Shown: positions 33,243 to 46,800 of the stretch, piece after piece
Position numbering within the stretch: position 1 is the stretch's first letter
Layout: the number at the start of each line of letters is the position of its first letter
From: Roseateles sp. DAIF2
GTDB taxonomy: Bacteria > Pseudomonadota > Gammaproteobacteria > Burkholderiales > Burkholderiaceae_C
NCBI RefSeq assembly: GCF_015624425.1
Contig: NZ_CP049919.1
Coordinates: 5,084,001 to 5,148,000 of the forward strand
Reading direction: 5' to 3'
Length of the DNA stretch: 64,000 nt
Position numbers and translations under genes: made by a program
Notes under the pieces: model-generated
Told to the model about the DNA's origin: nothing
Seen by the model: the letters and a program-made list of their open reading frames with translations, nothing else
Database searches by the model: none

Positions 33243-33637
33243 AGCTGCGCTTCTACGCCCTGGGCTTCGGCACGCTGATGCTGTTGGACACCCTGGCCCA
33301 TGTGTTCTTCAAATACGCGGCCACCGCGGCCGCGCCGGCCAGCCCGGACCTGGACTGGATGCTGCGCGTCGCGCTGCTGCCCTGGACCTGGGGCGCGCTG
33401 GCCTGCTATGTCGCGACCTTCTTCCTCTGGATGACCCTGCTGCGCCGCGCGCCGGTCGGGCCGGCCTTCGCGGCCTCGCATCTGGAGGTGGTCGGCGTGG
33501 TGCTGGCCGGCATGCTGCTGTTCGGCGAACGCATCGCGCCGCTGCAATGGGCGGGCGCCGCGCTGATCCTCGGCGGCATCCTGTGTCTGGCGCTGAGCGA
33601 GAAGCGCCAGGCCGAGGCGACCCAGCACACGGATTGA
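33239..33637 (+). CDS. SMR/EamA-like membrane protein, second of a pair
   Basis: The 132-residue protein has four predicted helices, with MLRVALLPWTWGALACYVAT, TLLRRAPVGPAFAASHLEVV and QWAGAALILGGILCLAL. It is similar in plan to the preceding gene and is translationally coupled to it, as in the ArnE-ArnF pair. The first helix has FGTLMLLDTLAHVFF, which echoes the partner's LLLDTCGQLAF. It ends 206 bases before the cold-shock gene. Confidence 0.78.
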   Translation: MKLRFYALGFGTLMLLDTLAHVFFKYAATAAAPASPDLDWMLRVALLPWTWGALACYVATFFLWMTLLRRAPVGPAFAASHLEVVGVVLAGMLLFGERIAPLQWAGAALILGGILCLALSEKRQAEATQHTD

Positions 33638-33788
33638 CTTTTTGTGTTATATTCGGCGGATAGATACGCACAAGACCCGCCCTACAAGAGGTCTTCGATC
33701 GGCAGCCCCGCAGGTCTCCACGGCCTCAAAACGCGAGCGGCTCGCTTCGGTTTCAACTCCCGGTTCGACTGTTCTTGAGTGTTTCTGT

Positions 33789-33819
33789 CTCCGCCAGGCA
33801 TGGCCGCGGAGTATTTTTT
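33789..33819 (+). terminator. Hairpin with T-run inside the cold-shock leader
   Basis: CTCCGC and GCGGAG pair, with an inner GGC/GCC and a 2-base bulge, followed by TATTTTTT. It lies 25 bases upstream of the cspA-like ATG, within the long leader (33638-33843). It looks like an intrinsic terminator or attenuator, or a cold-responsive leader hairpin. Confidence 0.55.
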
Positions 33820-33843
33820 CCATCTTTTTTTCAAGGAAACATC

Positions 33844-34056
33844 ATGACCATCCAGACCGGCACCGTGAAGTGGTTCGACGACGGCAAGGGCTTCGGCTTC
33901 ATCACCCCCGCCGACGGCGGCAAGGACCTGTTCGCCCACCACAGCGAAATCAAGAACAACGGCGGCTTCCGCACCCTGGCCGAAGGCGCCCAGGTCGAGT
34001 TCGAAGTGAAGCAGGGCCCCAAGGGCCTGCAGGCTTCGAACATCCGCTCGCTGTAA
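33844..34056 (+). CDS. CspA-family cold-shock protein
   Basis: The 70-residue protein is a typical cold-shock domain: [15 protein letters not shown] holds RNP1 (KGFGFI), and DLFAHHSEI holds RNP2, where the usual valine is alanine. It should bind single-stranded RNA and melt secondary structure. The ATG at 33844 has AAGGAA at the right distance; an in-frame ATG farther upstream at 33775 would add a non-conserved tail. The leader upstream is about 200 bases, T-rich at its end, and carries a hairpin, as common for cold-shock genes that are regulated after transcription. Confidence 0.92.
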   Translation: MTIQTGTVKWFDDGKGFGFITPADGGKDLFAHHSEIKNNGGFRTLAEGAQVEFEVKQGPKGLQASNIRSL

Positions 34057-34162
34057 AAAGCGTCGGACGCCGTGACAGGGCACGGCCGCTTTCTCTCTGA
34101 ATCCATCCAAAACCGCGCCAAGACGGATTAGCTCCCGATCAAGGCGCACACCTCAAGATACT

Positions 34163-34378
34163 ATGCAAACGAAAAGCATTGAGGTGGGGCGTTACCTTGT
34201 CTCACCGATGACCAAACCCCATGCCGAGGGCGGCTTCGCCGCCTCCGTCTCGATCCGTTCGGGACAGGGCATGGCCAGCCATGACCGCGTGCTGCGCTTC
34301 GTGCCGCGCTTCGACAGCCGACGCGCCGCGCTGCGCTACGCAACGGACGAGGGTCTGGCCTGGGTACGCGCGCACTGA
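34163..34378 (+). CDS. Small conserved-looking protein beside the cold-shock gene
   Basis: The 71-residue product has no signal peptide or membrane helix. It starts MQTKSIEVGRYLVSP and ends YATDEGLAWVRAH, with SVSIRSGQGMASHDRVLRFV in the middle. I know short hypothetical proteins of this style next to csp genes in betaproteobacteria, but no function. Codon use fits its neighbours. It is followed by a strong terminator. Confidence 0.65.
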   Translation: MQTKSIEVGRYLVSPMTKPHAEGGFAASVSIRSGQGMASHDRVLRFVPRFDSRRAALRYATDEGLAWVRAH

Positions 34379-34408
34379 TGCAGTAACGCGCTCCATCATC
34401 CAAAACAA

Positions 34409-34445
34409 AAGGCGCCCGGGGATCGCTCCCCGGGCGCCTTTTTCT
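34409..34445. terminator. Bidirectional rho-independent terminator
   Basis: AAGGCGCCCGGGGA and TCCCCGGGCGCCTT form a 14-bp perfect stem around TCGC, with a T-run at the right and A-run at the left. It separates the small csp-linked gene from the efflux operon coming from the other strand. Confidence 0.93.
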
Positions 34446-34461
34446 TGGCCGACTGATCTCG

Positions 34462-35859
34462 TCAGGTCGCGGCCTTCGGCTCCGCGCCGCCGCCCAGCAC
34501 CTTGTAGAGCTGCACGCGGTTCAGCACCTTGGCCAGCTGCACCTGCAGCAGGGCCTGCTGCGCGGCATAGCTGGAACGCTGGGCATCCAGCAGCTCCAGC
34601 GTGCTGGAGGCGCCATTCTTGAAGCGCAGTTCCACCAGCTCCAGGCGCTTGGCCTCGGCATCGGCCTGCTGGGTCTGCGCCGCCAGCTGCTCGTCCAGGG
34701 TCGCATGGCCGGCCAGCGCATCGGCCACCTCGCGGAAGGCGGTCTGCACCGCCTTCTCGTACTGCGCCACCGCGATGCCCTGGTTGGCCTTGGCCACCTC
34801 GACATTGGCGCGGGTGCGGCCCGAGTCGAAGATCGGCATCAGGATCTGCGAGGCGAAGCTCCAGGCCGTGTGCTGGAACAGGTCCGACAGCTGGGTGCTG
34901 GCGGTGCCGGCGCTGGCGGTCAGGGTGATGCTGGGGAAGAAGGCCGCGCGCGCCGCACCGATATTGGCATTGGCGGCGATCAGCTGCTGCTCGGCCTGCA
35001 GCACGTCGGGCCGCGTCACCAGCACCTCGGAGGGCAGGCCCGCGGGCACCTCGGGCAGGTTCAGCGCCTGCAGCGGCTGCGCGGCGGGCAGGCCGCGCGG
35101 CAGCGGCTGGCCGACCAGCAGCACCAGCGCATTCTCGGCCTCGTCGCGCGAACGCTGGGCCGCGGCCAGACTGGCGCGCGCGGCGCCGGCGGCCGACTCG
35201 GCGCTGGACAGGTCCAGTTGCGAGGCGGCACCGGCATCGAACTTCATGCGCATCAGCTTCAGACTGTCCTCGCGGGTGGCCCGGGTCTGCTGCGCCAACG
35301 CCAGCAGCTCCTCGGCCGCCTGCAGGTTCAGCTGTGCGCCGGCCACGCCGGCGACCAGGGACAGGCGCGCGGCGCGCTGGCCCTCGGCGGTCGCCAGGTA
35401 GGCGGCCATCGCGGCGTCGCTGTTGTTCTTCAGCTTGCCGAACAGGTCCAGCTCGTAGGCCGTGACCTGCAGGCCTGCCTGGTAGACGCCGCTGATACTG
35501 CCGTTGCCGCTGGCCGCTGGCGAGCGCTGGCTGGAGAAGCCGACGCCGACGGTGGGCAGGCGGCTCGCGTCGGTGATGCGGTATTGGGCCCGCGCCTTCT
35601 CGACGTTCAGCAGCGCAACGCGCAGGTCGCGGTTGTTCTGCAGCGCCAGCGCGATCAGCTCACGCAGGCGCGCGTCGCCGGCATAGAAGTCCTGCCAGGA
35701 CAGCTCGGCCGCCTTCTGTGCACCGGCGGTCGCCGGGGCGGGCCAGTCGGCCGCGACCGGCGCGGCCGGCCGTTCATGCTGCGGCGCCAGGCTCATGCAG
35801 CCGGAGAGCAAGAGGGCCGCGGCCGCGGCGCCGACCAGGGTCAGTTTTTTCTTGTGCAT
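34462..35859 (-). CDS. oprM: RND efflux outer-membrane lipoprotein (OprM/AdeK type)
   Basis: The 465-residue protein has a lipoprotein signal with lipobox LLSGCM and the OEP fold. Typical segments are LSWQDFYAGDARLRELIALAL, VTAYELDLFGKLKN, TRPDVLQAEQQLIAANANIG, AAFFPSITLTAS and VQLYKVLGG at the end. It is the outer-membrane channel of the pump encoded directly upstream (3 bases between), and the third gene of the operon. The symbol is given by family only. Confidence 0.93.
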   Translation of the reverse strand: MHKKKLTLVGAAAAALLLSGCMSLAPQHERPAAPVAADWPAPATAGAQKAAELSWQDFYAGDARLRELIALALQNNRDLRVALLNVEKARAQYRITDASRLPTVGVGFSSQRSPAASGNGSISGVYQAGLQVTAYELDLFGKLKNNSDAAMAAYLATAEGQRAARLSLVAGVAGAQLNLQAAEELLALAQQTRATREDSLKLMRMKFDAGAASQLDLSSAESAAGAARASLAAAQRSRDEAENALVLLVGQPLPRGLPAAQPLQALNLPEVPAGLPSEVLVTRPDVLQAEQQLIAANANIGAARAAFFPSITLTASAGTASTQLSDLFQHTAWSFASQILMPIFDSGRTRANVEVAKANQGIAVAQYEKAVQTAFREVADALAGHATLDEQLAAQTQQADAEAKRLELVELRFKNGASSTLELLDAQRSSYAAQQALLQVQLAKVLNRVQLYKVLGGGAEPKAAT

Positions 35860-35862
35860 GGA

Positions 35863-39027
<3,165 letters not shown>

Positions 39028-39057
39028 GTGTAATTCCTCGCGCTGCGCTTGCGGGGC

Positions 39058-40296
39058 TTAGCGGCTGGCGGCCGAGGCCGGCGCCTGCGGGGCGGATGCG
39101 GCGGCCGCGCCGAAGGGCACCGGCTTGACCGGGGCGCCGGGCACGAACATCTTCTGGAAGCCATCGGCGATGACCTGCTCGCCCGGCTTCAGCCCGTCCA
39201 GCACCACCCATTGGTTGCCTTCGGCGCCGCCGACCTTGATCTTGCGCGGCTGCGGCTTGTTGTCCGCGCCGACCACCAGCACCGTGTCGCCGGTGGCGGT
39301 GCGCGTCACCGCCTGCTGCGGCAGCAGGATCGCGGACGGCACCTCGGCCTGGGCCAGGCGCACCCGCACATACTGGCCGGGCAGCAGGGCGCTGTCGGCG
39401 TTCGGCACCTCGGCGCGCAGCGAGACCTGGCCCGAGGTGGCGTCGACCGTCAGGTCGGTGAACAGCAGCTTGCCGGTCTTGGTGCTGCCGTCGTCCAGCA
39501 CCACCTGCACCTGCGCGGCATTGGCGCCGGCCGAGCGCAGCTGACCCTGGCTCAGCGCGCGGCGCAGCTGCTGCACCTCGTTGGCGGACTGGGTGAAGTT
39601 GACATAGACCGCCGAGGTCTGCTGCACCAGGGCCAGCTGGGTCGCCTCGGCGGCGCTGACCAGCGCGCCCTCGGTGACCAGGGCACGGCCGATGCGGCCG
39701 GAGATCGGCGCGCTGACATGGGCGTAGTCCAGGTTCAGCTTGGCGGTGGCGATCGCGGCCCGGGCCGCGGCCACGTCGGCCTCGCCCTGCTTGGCGGCGG
39801 CCACGCTGACCAGGTATTCCTGCTGGCTGATCGCCTTGGCCTCGGCCAGGGGCTTGTTGCGCTCGGCCAGCGCGGCGGCCTGGTTCAGGTTCGCCTGGGC
39901 CTTGGCCAGGTTGGCCTGGGCGCTGTCCAGCTGGGCCTGGTAGGGCGCGGGATCGATCTGGAACAGGGCCTGGCCGGCCTTGACCTCGGAGCCCTCGGTG
40001 AACAGGCGCTTCAGCACCACGCCGTTGACGCGGGCCCTCACCTGGGCGGTGCGCAGCGCCTCGACGCGGCCGGGCAGCTCGGTCTGCAGCGCCACCGGCT
40101 GCTGGGCAACCGTCACCACGCCGACCACGGCGGGCGGCATGCCGCCGGGGCCGGCCTTGCCGCCGCCCTCCTTGCTGCAGCCGCTCAGCACGGCCGCGAT
40201 CGCGATGGCCAGCGGGACAAGATAGAGCACACGGCTGCCGAAGGTGAGCGGAGCTTGCTCGGGCTGTGCGTTGGAGGATGCAGAGCAGCAGATCAC
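39058..40296 (-). CDS. acrA: RND efflux periplasmic adaptor lipoprotein (AcrA/MexA type)
   Basis: The product has about 412 residues from GTG 40296. A lipoprotein signal with lipobox LSGCSK follows. The protein has the barrel-sandwich parts VALQTELPGRVEALRTAQVR and GQALFQIDPAPYQAQLD, an alpha-hairpin, LDYAHVSAPISGRIGRALV, and the MP domain. I choose GTG 40296 since AGAGG lies 8 bases upstream; the longer frame to 40434 would run through the operator. It is the first gene of the pump operon and is divergent from acrR. Confidence 0.9.
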   Translation of the reverse strand: MICCSASSNAQPEQAPLTFGSRVLYLVPLAIAIAAVLSGCSKEGGGKAGPGGMPPAVVGVVTVAQQPVALQTELPGRVEALRTAQVRARVNGVVLKRLFTEGSEVKAGQALFQIDPAPYQAQLDSAQANLAKAQANLNQAAALAERNKPLAEAKAISQQEYLVSVAAAKQGEADVAAARAAIATAKLNLDYAHVSAPISGRIGRALVTEGALVSAAEATQLALVQQTSAVYVNFTQSANEVQQLRRALSQGQLRSAGANAAQVQVVLDDGSTKTGKLLFTDLTVDATSGQVSLRAEVPNADSALLPGQYVRVRLAQAEVPSAILLPQQAVTRTATGDTVLVVGADNKPQPRKIKVGGAEGNQWVVLDGLKPGEQVIADGFQKMFVPGAPVKPVPFGAAAASAPQAPASAASR

Positions 40297-40426
40297 GGAT
40301 GGGCCTCTCAAGAGTTGTTTGTTCGTTCGTTCTCGGAATGTTCTGGACGGCGTGCGACTGGCGCCTCGCCTTGACACGACGATTGACGGACGTGCCTTGA
40401 ACTCAGGGAAGACCCGGAGTATATAC

Positions 40427-40448
40427 ACATACATTCATGAATGTATGT
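40427..40448. promoter_or_regulatory. AcrR-type operator between acrA and acrR
   Basis: An exact 22-bp palindrome with half-site ACATACATTCA and its complement. From memory it differs from the known E. coli AcrR site only in the centre. It lies between the adaptor start (40296) and the acrR start (40473), next to AT-rich promoter elements such as a minus-strand TATACT at 40418-40423. AcrR binding here should repress both units until a drug ligand binds. Confidence 0.9.
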
Positions 40449-40472
40449 AAAGCAGTTTAAAATCCAGGCCTC

Positions 40473-41192
40473 ATGGCACGCAAAACCAAACAAGAGGCGC
40501 AGGAGACGCGCCACAGCATTCTGGACGCCGCGGAGCGCCTGTTCCAGCGCCAGGGCGTATCCCGCACCTCGCTGCAACAGATTGCCGAGGAGGCGGGCCT
40601 GACCCGTGGCGCCATCTACTGGCACTTCAAGGACAAGGCCGAGCTGTTCGAGGCCATGATGGATCGGGCCACGATGCCGCTGGAGGAAGGCATGAACATG
40701 CAGCCCCAGGCCACCGACCAGCCCCTGACCCTGGCCGAGCTGCGCTGGGGGCTGATCAACATCCTGCATTGCACGGTGCACAACGAACGCACCCGGCGCG
40801 TCTTCGACATCGCGATCAAGAAGGTGGAATACACCGGCGAGCTGCAGTCGCTGCAGGACCGCAAGCTCAGCGCGATGCGCCGCTGGCGCGAGCAGAACCG
40901 CGCCGCCTTCGTCCAGGCGGTCAAGCGCGGCGAACTGCCGGCCACCCTGAACACCGAGGTGGCCGCGGTCGCCCTGGTGGCCCTGGTCGACGGGCTACTG
41001 CACCAATGGGTGGTCGACCAGGAGGGGTTCGATCTCATGGCGGTCGGCCAGACCGCCATCGAGGGCTTCCTGACCAGCATGGCGCGCGGCACCGTGCCGG
41101 GCCTGCTGCCCCCGCTGAGCGAGGCGGAACGGGCCCGTCTGGGCCTGGCCGGCGCCTGCGCACGCCAACAAATCCACCCGGAAGCCCCCTGA
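40473..41192 (+). CDS. acrR: AcrR/TtgR-type TetR repressor of the efflux operon
   Basis: The 239-residue protein begins MARKTKQEAQETRHSILDAA and has the TetR helix-turn-helix RTSLQQIAEEAGLTRGAIYW with HFKDKAELFEAMM. The first 50 residues are close to E. coli AcrR. The ligand-binding domain is longer at the C-terminus. It should repress the pump operon at the palindrome just upstream. It is separated from ygiQ by 73 bases. Confidence 0.94.
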   Translation: MARKTKQEAQETRHSILDAAERLFQRQGVSRTSLQQIAEEAGLTRGAIYWHFKDKAELFEAMMDRATMPLEEGMNMQPQATDQPLTLAELRWGLINILHCTVHNERTRRVFDIAIKKVEYTGELQSLQDRKLSAMRRWREQNRAAFVQAVKRGELPATLNTEVAAVALVALVDGLLHQWVVDQEGFDLMAVGQTAIEGFLTSMARGTVPGLLPPLSEAERARLGLAGACARQQIHPEAP

Positions 41193-41265
41193 ATTGCCCG
41201 GGCCATGGCCGGGTTTGCCCCAGGTCAAGGGACAATAGCCGGTTGCCCGCCAGCCCCGCCCGCCC

Positions 41266-43596
<2,331 letters not shown>

Positions 43597-43599
43597 AGT

Positions 43600-43905
43600 T
43601 CAGCGCGGTGACCGCAGCGATGCCGACAGGCGCTGCGCCAGCTTCCACCAACCCAGGCCCGCGCTGACCCAGCGCAACAGCCGCGCCGGCCGGCGCAGCA
43701 GCACCAGGCCGCCGGCGGCCAGCGCCACCCGGCCGGTCCAGGGCGTGCCGCGCAGCCAGCGCCAGGCCGACCAGCCGCGATCGGCCCATTGCAGCGGCCG
43801 CTCCAGCGCCTGCACATCGCGGCGCAGCGCGGCGCGCAGCTCGGCGCTGCGCAGGCGCAGCACCAGCTGGCGCTGGCGCAGTTGATCCTCGGCCTCGCGC
43901 AGCAT
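43600..43905 (-). CDS. YqjK-like small protein
   Basis: The 101-residue product starts MLREAEDQLRQRQLVLRLRS, has a cationic first half and a hydrophobic segment in the second half (RVALAAGGLVLLRR). It sits directly downstream of the YqjE-like gene with a TGATG overlap, the position of YqjK in the E. coli yqjDEK operon, and has YqjK-like size and charge. Function is unknown; association with membrane or ribosome has been suggested for neighbours of this set. Confidence 0.72.
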   Translation of the reverse strand: MLREAEDQLRQRQLVLRLRSAELRAALRRDVQALERPLQWADRGWSAWRWLRGTPWTGRVALAAGGLVLLRRPARLLRWVSAGLGWWKLAQRLSASLRSPR

Positions 43906-44306
43906 CAGGGCCGCCCTCCCAGCTCGTCGCGGTCGCGGGCCAGTTCGGCCACGCTGGTCGCGAACAGCCCGCCGGGGGCGCTCAGCCTGGCCCTTGCGCG
44001 CTGCAACAGCCACCAGGCCAGGCCCAGATAGGCGCCGCCCAGCAGCAGCGCCGCCAGCCAGCGCCAGCCGTCCGGGCTCAGCAGCACCACGGCCAGGCTG
44101 AGCAGGGCCAACGCCATGCCGCCGAACAGCAGGGCCAGCAGCGCGCCCAGCAGCGCGCCGACCAGGCGCAGCTTCTCGGCCTCCAGCTCGGTGCCCAGCA
44201 GCGACAGGCGCAGCTGCGCCAGTTCCAGCCCATGGTCCAGCAGGCGCCGCAGCGCGTCCAGCAACCCGTTCGGCGAAGCGGCCGAGCCGGCCTCGTCCTT
44301 GCTCAT
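43905..44306 (-). CDS. yqjE: YqjE-like phage-holin-superfamily membrane protein
   Basis: The 133-residue protein has an amphipathic helix and two membrane helices (about 49-68 and 82-102) in the DUF1469/YqjE pattern: GLELAQLRLSLLGTELEAEK precedes the first helix. YqjE is a small inner-membrane protein of unknown function, co-expressed with YqjD and YqjK. AAGGAGC precedes the ATG. Here the usual upstream partner yqjD is 2.5 kb away on the same strand, behind an opposite-strand gene. Confidence 0.8.
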   Translation of the reverse strand: MSKDEAGSAASPNGLLDALRRLLDHGLELAQLRLSLLGTELEAEKLRLVGALLGALLALLFGGMALALLSLAVVLLSPDGWRWLAALLLGGAYLGLAWWLLQRARARLSAPGGLFATSVAELARDRDELGGRP

Positions 44307-44439
44307 CCCTGCTCCTTGCTTATCTGCGATAGAGCCCCTAGCTTAATCGCGGCTAGGACTTTCCCGGCTACGCGCGGTCAAGCCGCCACAAAGACGGCTT
44401 TGCACGGTTTAGGCCGGCAACAAATCGTCTATAACCCAG

Positions 44440-44507
44440 TTTTCCGACCTTCTTGTCTGTGGCAAGGTGGGCGGTAATTTCCCCTTGACCGATTTTTCCG
44501 ACCTTCT
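44440..44507. repeat. Direct repeat at the 5' end of the REC-GGDEF-EAL gene
   Basis: TTTTCCGACCTTCT occurs exactly twice (44440-44453 and 44494-44507), 54 bases apart. The second copy lies just before the ATG at 44509. It could be a paired regulator site or a recent small duplication. The rest of the 202-bp region 44307-44508 holds no gene. Confidence 0.45.
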
Positions 44508-44508
44508 C

Positions 44509-46779
44509 ATGCCCGACAACCTGGATCCAGCCGGTGCAGCCATGCCGGGCCACGAGCCCGAGGACGACGATCTGCTGGAGTTCATCGACGGCCCCGATGG
44601 CTCGACCGACCCCGCCGCCGCCGCGCTCGCGCCCTGGCGGGTGCTGATCGTCGACGACGATGCGGACGTGCACAAGGCCACCGAGCTGGCGATGCAGGGC
44701 CTGCGCATCGAGGGCCGGCCGCTGGCCTTCCTGCATGCCAGCTCGGCCGCCCAGGCGCGCGAGCTGATGCAGGAACAGTCCGACCTGGCCGTGGTGCTGC
44801 TGGACGTGGTGATGGAGTCGGAGAACGCCGGCCTGCAGCTGGTGCGCCAGATCCGCGAGGACCTGCACCAGCATGCGGTGCGCATCGTGCTGCGCACCGG
44901 CCAGCCCGGCTATGCGCCCGAGATCGAGACGGTGCAGGCCTATGACATCAACGACTACAAGACCAAGTCGGAGCTGACCCGCACGCGCCTGTACACCGTG
45001 CTGACCGCCGCGATCCGCTCCTACAAGCAGATCTGCGCGCTGGAATCGAACCGCCAGGGCCTGGAGCTGATCGTCGAGGCCAGCACCGAGCTGTCCAAGC
45101 TGCGCGGCCTGCACCGCTTCGCCGAGGGCGTCGTGACCCAGCTCTGCGCGCTGCTGGGCATCCTGCCCGAGGGCCTGGTCTGCGCCCAGGCCGGCGGCGA
45201 CAGCCCCGGCGACCTCTGCGAGGTGCGCATCATCGCGGCCGCCGGCCAGTACAGCGGCCTGATCAACGCGCCGCTGGCCACCGTGTCGGTGACCCATGTG
45301 CGCGAGCGCCTGGCGCGCTGCCTGCGCGAGCGCCACCACCTGTTCGGCGAGGGCACCTGCCTCTACTTCGGCCTACCCAAGGGCCGCGCGATGGCCGCGC
45401 TGATCGAGGTCGGGCGCGAGCTCAGCGGCATGGAGCTGCAGCTGCTGCGCGCCTTCTGCTCCAACATCGCGGTCGGCTTTGAGAACGTGGTGCTCTACGG
45501 CCAGTTGCTGGACCAGGCTCACCACGACCCGCTGCTGCGCCTGCCTAACCGGGTGCGCTTCATCGAGCTGCTGGACCAGAACCTGAAGGATCCGGCCGGC
45601 GTCACCCTGGCGCTGATCGACCTGGACGACTTCGCCGATGTCAACGACGCCTTCGGCCATGGCTTCGGCGACCAGGTGCTGCAGGCCGTCGCGCAGCGCC
45701 TGGGCGAGCAGCTCGGCTTCAACACCGCGATGGCGCGCGTCGCGGCCGATGCCTTCGGCCTGATCGGGCCGGACGAGCTGGTCAATGCCGAGCGCATCCG
45801 CGCGGTCTTCGTCGATCCCTTCGCGGTGGCCGGGGAGCGGCTGCAGCTCTCCGCCACCACCGGCCTGGTGCGCCTGACCGAATCGACCGCGCGCGGCTCC
45901 GAGCTGCTGCTCGACGCCCAGATCGCGCTGAAGCGCGCCAAGCAGCAGAACCGCGGCGCGGCCCAGTATTTCTCGCCCGAGATGGGCACCGACGCGCGCG
46001 AGCGCTTCAAGCTGCTGAAGGGCCTGCGCACCGGCTTCGAGGAGAACCGGCTGTTCGTCGTCTACCAGCCGCAGGTGGACCTGGCCAGCGGCCGCGCGGT
46101 CGGCGCCGAGGCGCTGCTGCGCTGGCGCACCGCCGAGGGCAGCTATGTACCGCCGGACCAGTTCATCCCGCTGGCCGAGCAGAGCGGCCTGATCATCAGC
46201 ATCGGCGAATTCGTGCTGCGCACCGCCTGCCACCAGCTCAAGCGCATGGAGAGCCTGGGCTGGCGCGACTTCCGCATGTGCGTGAACATCTCGCTGGCAC
46301 AGTTCCGCCATCCCGGCTTCATTCCCAGCCTGGGCAATGCGCTGCGCGACAGCGGCGCCAACCCGATGAACCTGGAGCTGGAGATCACCGAGTCGATGGC
46401 GATGGAGGACCACAATCTGGTGCGCCAGCTGCTGTCCGAGGTCAAGCGCAGCGGCGCCACCGTCGCGATCGACGATTTCGGCACCGGCTTCTCCTCGCTG
46501 TCGCAGCTGCGCCAGCTGGAGGTCGAGCGGCTCAAGATCGACCGCGCCTTCGTGCACGAGGCCCAGCATTCCAGCGCCGGGCTGACGATCGCGCATATGG
46601 TGATCAACCTCGGCCGCGGCCTGGGCCTGACCGTGATCGCCGAGGGCGTCGAGACCGAGGAGCAGCGCCAGCAGCTGCTGGCGCTGGGCTGTCACGAGGG
46701 CCAGGGCTGGCTGTTCGCCAAGCCGATGCCGGCCGAGCAGCTCGAACCCTGGATGCAGCAGCACGCCCAGGCGGCTTGA
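44509..46779 (+). CDS. REC-DUF3369-GGDEF(degenerate)-EAL c-di-GMP phosphodiesterase
   Basis: The product has 756 residues from ATG 44509 (770 if GTG 44467 is used). Order of parts: receiver domain at about 45-165 (LIVDDDADVHKA, phospho-acceptor in VVLLDVVME), a DUF3369 module (about 170-345), a GGDEF fold in which the signature is AADAF (RVAADAFGLIG) and so not a cyclase, then a full EAL domain. The catalytic EAL parts are intact: GAEALLRW, NISLAQFR, LEITES, IDDFGTGFSSL, LKIDRAFV and AEGVETEEQ. It should break down cyclic-di-GMP in response to a phosphorelay. No cognate kinase gene is adjacent. Confidence 0.92.
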   Translation: MPDNLDPAGAAMPGHEPEDDDLLEFIDGPDGSTDPAAAALAPWRVLIVDDDADVHKATELAMQGLRIEGRPLAFLHASSAAQARELMQEQSDLAVVLLDVVMESENAGLQLVRQIREDLHQHAVRIVLRTGQPGYAPEIETVQAYDINDYKTKSELTRTRLYTVLTAAIRSYKQICALESNRQGLELIVEASTELSKLRGLHRFAEGVVTQLCALLGILPEGLVCAQAGGDSPGDLCEVRIIAAAGQYSGLINAPLATVSVTHVRERLARCLRERHHLFGEGTCLYFGLPKGRAMAALIEVGRELSGMELQLLRAFCSNIAVGFENVVLYGQLLDQAHHDPLLRLPNRVRFIELLDQNLKDPAGVTLALIDLDDFADVNDAFGHGFGDQVLQAVAQRLGEQLGFNTAMARVAADAFGLIGPDELVNAERIRAVFVDPFAVAGERLQLSATTGLVRLTESTARGSELLLDAQIALKRAKQQNRGAAQYFSPEMGTDARERFKLLKGLRTGFEENRLFVVYQPQVDLASGRAVGAEALLRWRTAEGSYVPPDQFIPLAEQSGLIISIGEFVLRTACHQLKRMESLGWRDFRMCVNISLAQFRHPGFIPSLGNALRDSGANPMNLELEITESMAMEDHNLVRQLLSEVKRSGATVAIDDFGTGFSSLSQLRQLEVERLKIDRAFVHEAQHSSAGLTIAHMVINLGRGLGLTVIAEGVETEEQRQQLLALGCHEGQGWLFAKPMPAEQLEPWMQQHAQAA

Positions 46780-46800
46780 GCCCCCGGGCGGCTGCCGCGC

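Noticed and set aside
33634..33653. Promoter TTGACT ... TATATT before the cold-shock gene
   Set aside because: The two boxes are only 8 bases apart, too close for a sigma-70 promoter, so I did not call it. Another start in the region is possible.
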